A model generated the notes under the pieces. It saw only the letters and a program-made list of their open reading frames with translations, did not search any database and was not told where the DNA came from. A stretch of 20,054 bases of DNA from NCBI GenBank assembly GCA_014904985.1, contig MU129361.1:2787-22840 (forward strand). The letters run 5' to 3'. Shown here in pieces: positions 16,150 to 20,054 of the stretch. How positions within the stretch are numbered: the first letter of the stretch is position 1; each line of letters starts with the position of its first letter. The stretch comes from Hydnum rufescens UP504. Lineage: Eukaryota; Basidiomycota; Agaricomycetes; Cantharellales; Hydnaceae. The position numbers and the translations under genes were made by a program.

Positions 16150-17795
16150 AACATGTGCCAAGAATCAGCTTATTCTGTTTACTTCTAGGCATTCAACTCC
16201 CTTTTCAGGTAAAAAGAGAACAAAAAGCTATCATGAATGTTAAACAGTTCAAAATAGACCTGAACTAGGTGGAATAGGCTTATAATATTATAACCCTGAC
16301 TATATCTGAAAATGGAGTGAATTGGATGTGTGGGAGTGGCTGGAATTGTGGGGGAGGGGGAGGAAGATCAAAAGTGAATTACATAACATGTAGACCAGAG
16401 GTGGCTCTGATATTGCACCACTGATTTAATACATATATGGGGATTGTACATGCAAGATATCAGCCAAACTGGACTCCATTTAGGCAGTGCTCCACAGGCC
16501 TCCCCCCTAAACAACAATTTCCTCCCCAGAGCCTTCCATCCATGTAATTGCCCTGAAAATGCACACATGGATCATCCAAATACATCTATAACATCCCTCA
16601 AAATTTCAAATTTATGACTCCAGTGTCAGAGTCTCCATAATATTTTCAAGTTTCACTGAAATGCACCCTCCAGGTTGGGACATTTCCAGAGCTCCAATCA
16701 CTCTGATTTTTGTTAGTTACACCTACTCACTATTTGAGGCTCAGCCCCAAAATTTCAGCCCATTCTGAGGACTTTTGACATCTGTCACATGACCAAGATC
16801 TTCCCCTCCCCCTGCTTCACTCAGTCCTCTAGTTTGTATGGACTTTGTTGCCATCTGTAGTAGTAGTATGTGACAGTGTGTGATTCAAATTTCAAGATAT
16901 TCCATGCAATATTCATGGAGTTATTCAAGAAACATTCTAGATCATTCAATTTGGGGCTCGGTATTTCCACTAAATACTGCTGTTCTGACCCCCAAATTGA
17001 ATTGATCTAGAATGTTTCTTGAATGACTCCATGAATATATCATGGAATAACTTGAAATTTGAATCATGCACTGTCACATACTACTACTACAGATGGCAAC
17101 AAGTCCATACAAACTAGAGGACTGAGTGAAGCAGGGGAAGGGGAAGATCTTGGTCATGTGACAGATGTCAAAAGTCCTCAGAATGGGCTGAAAATTTGGG
17201 GCTGAGCCTCAAATAGTGAGAAGGTGTGGCCTACAAAAAATCAGAGTGATTGGAGCTCTGGAAATGTCCCAACTGCAGGGGGTATTTCAGTGAAACTTGA
17301 AAATATTATGGAGACTCTGGCACTGGAGTCATGAATTTGAAATTTTGAGGGATGCTATAGATGTGTTTGGATGACCTAAGTGTGCATTTTCAAGGCAATT
17401 GCATGGATGGAAGGCTCTGGGGAGGAAATTGTTGCTTAGGGGGGAGGCCTGTGGAGCACTGCCTAAATGGAGTCCAGTTGGGCTGATATTTGGCATGTGC
17501 ACTCCCCATATATGTACTAACTTAGTGTGTAATATCAGGGCCACCCCAGCTCTACATCTTATGTAATGCACTTTTGATCTTTCTCCCCCTCCCCCTCAAT
17601 TTCTGCCACTTCCACACATCCAATTCATTCCATTTTTGAATATAGTCAGGGCTATAATATTATAGGCCCATTCCACCTAGTTTGAATGTAATTTAAAGTG
17701 TTCAACATTCATGGTAGCTTGTTGTTCTCTTTTTACCTGAAAAGGGAGTTGAATATCTAGAAGTAAACAGAATAAGCTGATTTTTTGCACATGTT
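16150..17795. repeat. Large inverted repeat (~800-bp arms) with hairpin loop
   Basis: Left arm 16150-16956 and right arm 16990-17795 are reverse complements with scattered differences and small indels, by eye roughly nine bases in ten alike. Outer ends are AACATGTGC (16150) and GCACATGTT (ending 17795). The 33-base loop contains its own perfect hairpin, GTATTT-CCACT-AAATAC at 16961-16977. No transposase frame lies inside. It could be a foldback-type mobile element or the product of an inverted duplication. No target-site duplication was recognised at the ends. Confidence 0.9.
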
Positions 17796-18297
17796 CATTT
17801 AATTATATGATTATACCCCATGTCAAATTTCAAGTCCATACCTTGTCTGTGGGGAGAGTAAATTGATTTTCAATGTTTAAACTTGTTTCCCTTATATCTC
17901 TGTGATTACTGCATGGATCTGGCTGAAATTTTGATATGTTCTTCACCTAAACAGTATATAATCATGTGCCAAATTTCAGAATGATCATTGCACTCCTTAC
18001 ATTTCGGCAATTTCCAGTGCTCTGGTACCTATTGTCCAGTTCATTCCCTTAAAGTGCATGGATTAAGCTGATTTTTGGCACATGATTTTTACATTACATA
18101 GTATGGCTTTTTGCAAATTTTCAAGTCTCTAGCTATTCTGCAAGGGGAGGAAATGAATTTTCAATGTTCAGACTTGTTTGCCTGATATCTCCATAACCCC
18201 TGCACTAATTTGGCTGAAAGTTTGATATGATCTGCTTGGAAGTAATATCTAATCATGTACCAAATTTCAGAATAATCTGCTCCACATTTAGTTGGAT
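17774..18297. repeat. Two diverged direct repeats, 291-bp period
   Basis: Copy 1 runs 17774 to about 18006 and copy 2 runs 18065-18297. Shared landmarks are AAGCTGATTTTT.GCACATG, TTTTCAAGTC-type text, TTGATTTTCAATGTT or GAATTTTCAATGTT, ACTTGTTT, TATCTC, TGGCTGAAA.TTTGATATG and AATCATGT.CCAAATTTCAGAAT. The first copy overlaps the outer end of the large inverted repeat's right arm, so these elements share sequence. Confidence 0.75.
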
Positions 18298-18461
18298 GTG
18301 CCTCATCCAATTTCAGCATTTAGGCTTTTTTGAATAGGAATCACTGTATTATGTAATGGGATATGATCTATGGAGTATTATCCAATCTACCCTTTTATAT
18401 TGGTCTACTAGTTACTGCATTTAGGCTTTTCATAGCAGCAGGTGGCTTGCCTTTGAAACTG
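18298..18461. other. Non-coding spacer with a repeated word
   Basis: GCATTTAGGCTTTT occurs near 18317 and again near 18418, about 100 bases apart, hinting at another old tandem copy. No gene seen. Confidence 0.4.
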
Positions 18462-18568
18462 GGCAACTGCCAGTGTTGAGTCCCGGGTTCAATTTACTGG
18501 CAACTGCCAGCAATTTTTTTCTGTTGTGCAACACCACCACCTCCATCTACCAAGAGCCCAGGACAAGC

Positions 18569-18713
18569 CACCACACCCCAGTATAGACTGGGGTGTGGTG
18601 TTAAGGTATGTAACTATAGTCTTAGCTACTCTAGTGCAAAAAGGGCTGCCTCTGGCTGCCCTTTTTGCACTACTATTGATTTTTTCAACTAACCCGCTGT
18701 TCCCTCATTATAG
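18569..18713 (+). repeat. Paired-hairpin intron-like module M8, isolated copy
   Basis: Hairpin A is at 18569-18600 with a perfect 14-bp stem (CACCACACCCCAGT, loop ATAG). TTAAG is followed by donor GTATGT (18606-18611), matching M1. Hairpin B is at 18632-18672, a 19-bp stem with one mismatch, whose core is GGGCTGCC/GGCTGCCC rather than AGAGCAGC. CAACTAAC branch, acceptor CATTATAG ending at 18713. Intron-like part 108 bp. It lies 2.8 kb from the main series. Confidence 0.8.
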
Positions 18714-18840
18714 GATCCCCCTAAGTGCACACCCTGGGCCCCCCTTCCCCTCTGGTGGCCCCTCTAGCCCCTCCCCCACCCCTCTAGTTGGTCTGGGGCA
18801 GGGGTGCCCCCTCTTGCTGGTGTGGTCACACAACCTGGAC

Positions 18841-19016
18841 TCTGTAATTAATTAGATAATAGTTAATTAGGTAATCATGTATATTAAGTAATATGTATTA
18901 TATAATATATTTAATTATATCATCAACTAATTATGTAATTTAATATTACATAATACTATTATTGCTATGTATGATTATGTCACTGCTTTTTGGGTGGATT
19001 ACATAATTTCCTATTT
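18841..19016. other. AT-rich block with palindromes
   Basis: About 175 bases dominated by A and T, with repeated ATTA/TAAT words. A 10-bp perfect inverted repeat ATTATGTAAT / ATTACATAAT is at 18930-18954, and ATTACATAAT recurs at 18999-19008. There are no genes. It could be a degenerate MITE or simply low-complexity DNA. Confidence 0.5.
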
Positions 19017-19156
19017 AGGATATTAGGTAATTGACAGGTCAGCCAGTGCAGAATTCTACAAGTTCCAAAATTGATCTCAAATTGATCTCAACTTGAGCTC
19101 CATGCAGTGAAGAGGAAGGTCAATGGAAGTTGGTGGTAATGAAGCAAGCTTTTGGA

Positions 19157-19608
19157 TCAACCACTCTGTATTGAACTCAACACATTGAAGTTATGCAACC
19201 TGTCAAGTTTTGACACCACAGGGCCAATTATGGGAGGGAAAGTGTCATAGCTGAGGAAGATATTGCCATAGGAAGCCCTGTCAGCATGTTCCTTCAAGTA
19301 TTGGGGTGCCAGGTTCAAAAGGTCTTCAAGTTCCTTCTTAGTACAAGTGTGAGCATAAGCTTGATCCACATATTCCAGATCCTTGTGACTTGTGAACTGA
19401 TCAGATGGTGCACTTGGTTCATCAATTGTGTTGACTCCAACCTCTGCCCCACAAGCCCTGCCCCACCCTTGTAAAACATCTTGCAATTCGTCACGTAGTG
19501 CAGCTTAGGGCAACTACTTTTGACCCTTGAAGGCCTGTTTTTAAGGTTTTCAAACATACCCTTGAAGGGTTTCCTCATAGCAGGCCAGTACCTACTATGG
19601 TAGGTCAT
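19157..19608 (-). CDS. Unknown coding segment, two exons, probably partial
   Basis: On the minus strand, exon 1 starts at ATG 19608 and ends before a donor GTATGT. A 56-bp intron ends at CCTAAG, and joining preserves frame (the split codon becomes Ala). Exon 2 contains LRDELQDVLQGWGRACGAEVG, DEPSAPSDQFTSHKDLEYVD, CTKKELEDLLNLAPQYLKEH and ASYGNIFLSYDTFPP, and ends in TGA at 19157. The text is amphipathic and low in repeats, unlike its surroundings, and reads as a genuine former or present protein. I do not recognise the family. The terminal TGA follows SIQSG in CpG-depleted DNA, so it may itself be a decay stop; the frame beyond is open for about 20 codons to another TGA. Confidence 0.5.
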
Positions 19609-19631
19609 ATCACTTACTACTACTCCTAGAG

Positions 19632-20054
19632 CACTTGCTATGATGAATCAAACACTTGCTATGACCTATCAAACACTTGCTACGACCTATCAAACACTTG
19701 CTATGATGAATCAAACACTTGCTATGACCTATCAAACACTTGCTATGATGAGTCAAACACTTGCTATGACCTATCAAACACTTGCTATGATGAATCAAAC
19801 ACTTGCTCTGACCTATCAAACACTTGCTATGACCTATCAAACACTTGCTATGACACATCAAACACTTGCTATAATGAATCAAACACTTGCTATGATGCAT
19901 CAAACACTTGCTATGATGCATCAAACACTTGCTATGACCTATCAAACACTTGCTATGAGGAATCAAACACTTGCTATGAGGAATCAAACACTTGCTATGA
20001 GGAATCAAACACTTGCTATGACCCATCACACTATGACCATAACACTTGCTATGA
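19632..20054. repeat. 21-bp minisatellite, 20 copies, runs off the window
   Basis: The unit is CACTTGCTATGACCTATCAAA with variants at the TGACCT/TGATGA/TGAGGA position. I count twenty CACTTGCT words between 19633 and the window end. Spacing stays at 21 (one shortened unit near 20030), so a minus-strand frame of 139 codons (19610-20029) stays open and repeats the heptad H-S-K-C-L-I-x. The invariant part is identical at third codon positions too, which suggests array homogenisation rather than protein selection. It directly precedes the unknown two-exon segment on that strand but ends in its own stop (TGA). Confidence 0.9.

Noticed and set aside
19632..20054. CRISPR array
   Set aside because: Units are contiguous 21-bp repeats without unique spacers, in fungal DNA.

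Overview
The window looks like accessory, transposon-rich DNA from a mushroom-forming basidiomycete (Agaricomycetes). The reasons are spliceosomal introns of about 48-59 bp with GT..AG ends and CTAAC-type branch points, a KDZ-type transposase fragment with its N-terminal cysteine cluster, and a second multi-exon reading frame of a conserved, uncharacterised family that I associate with agaricomycete genomes. Genus cannot be read from the sequence. I see no rRNA, tRNA, CRISPR or ordinary housekeeping gene.

Layout. 1-2400: CpG-rich DNA with a 28-base A tract and three short plus-strand ORFs (771, 1466, 2010) that resemble one another. 2441-5412: a 1.49-kb direct tandem duplication, each copy with three degenerate ~160-bp subrepeats, a cluster of TGACTCA/TGACATCA sites and a TATAAAAG box. 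5668-6899 (minus): 5' third of a KDZ transposase gene, four exons, broken by stops. 7037-7372: two 168-bp tandem repeats. 7566-10000 (minus): decayed multi-exon gene of unknown function. 10348-10955 (plus): viroplasmin/RNase H1 N-domain-like gene, frameshifted. 11632-12010: three ~137-bp tandem repeats. 13103-15840 and 18569-18713: eight copies of an intron-shaped module built on two hairpins, the first two copies inverted relative to the rest by a palindrome whose inner 370-bp arms I read as identical. 16150-17795: an ~800-bp-arm inverted repeat. 17774-18297: 291-bp-period direct repeats. 19157-19608 (minus): a two-exon unknown coding segment. 19632-20054: a 21-bp minisatellite running off the window.

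How it fits together. From about 5 kb onward CpG is nearly absent (0 in 17041-17340, against 24 in 781-1080). In the decayed genes almost every in-frame stop is TGA, several where arginine CGA would be expected. This is the pattern left by C-to-T decay of methylated or otherwise mutated repeats. No complete functional pathway is encoded here. The most interesting element is the repeated paired-hairpin/intron-like module, which resembles a family of mobile introns (introner-like elements). All domain calls come from reading translations by eye; no database search was run.
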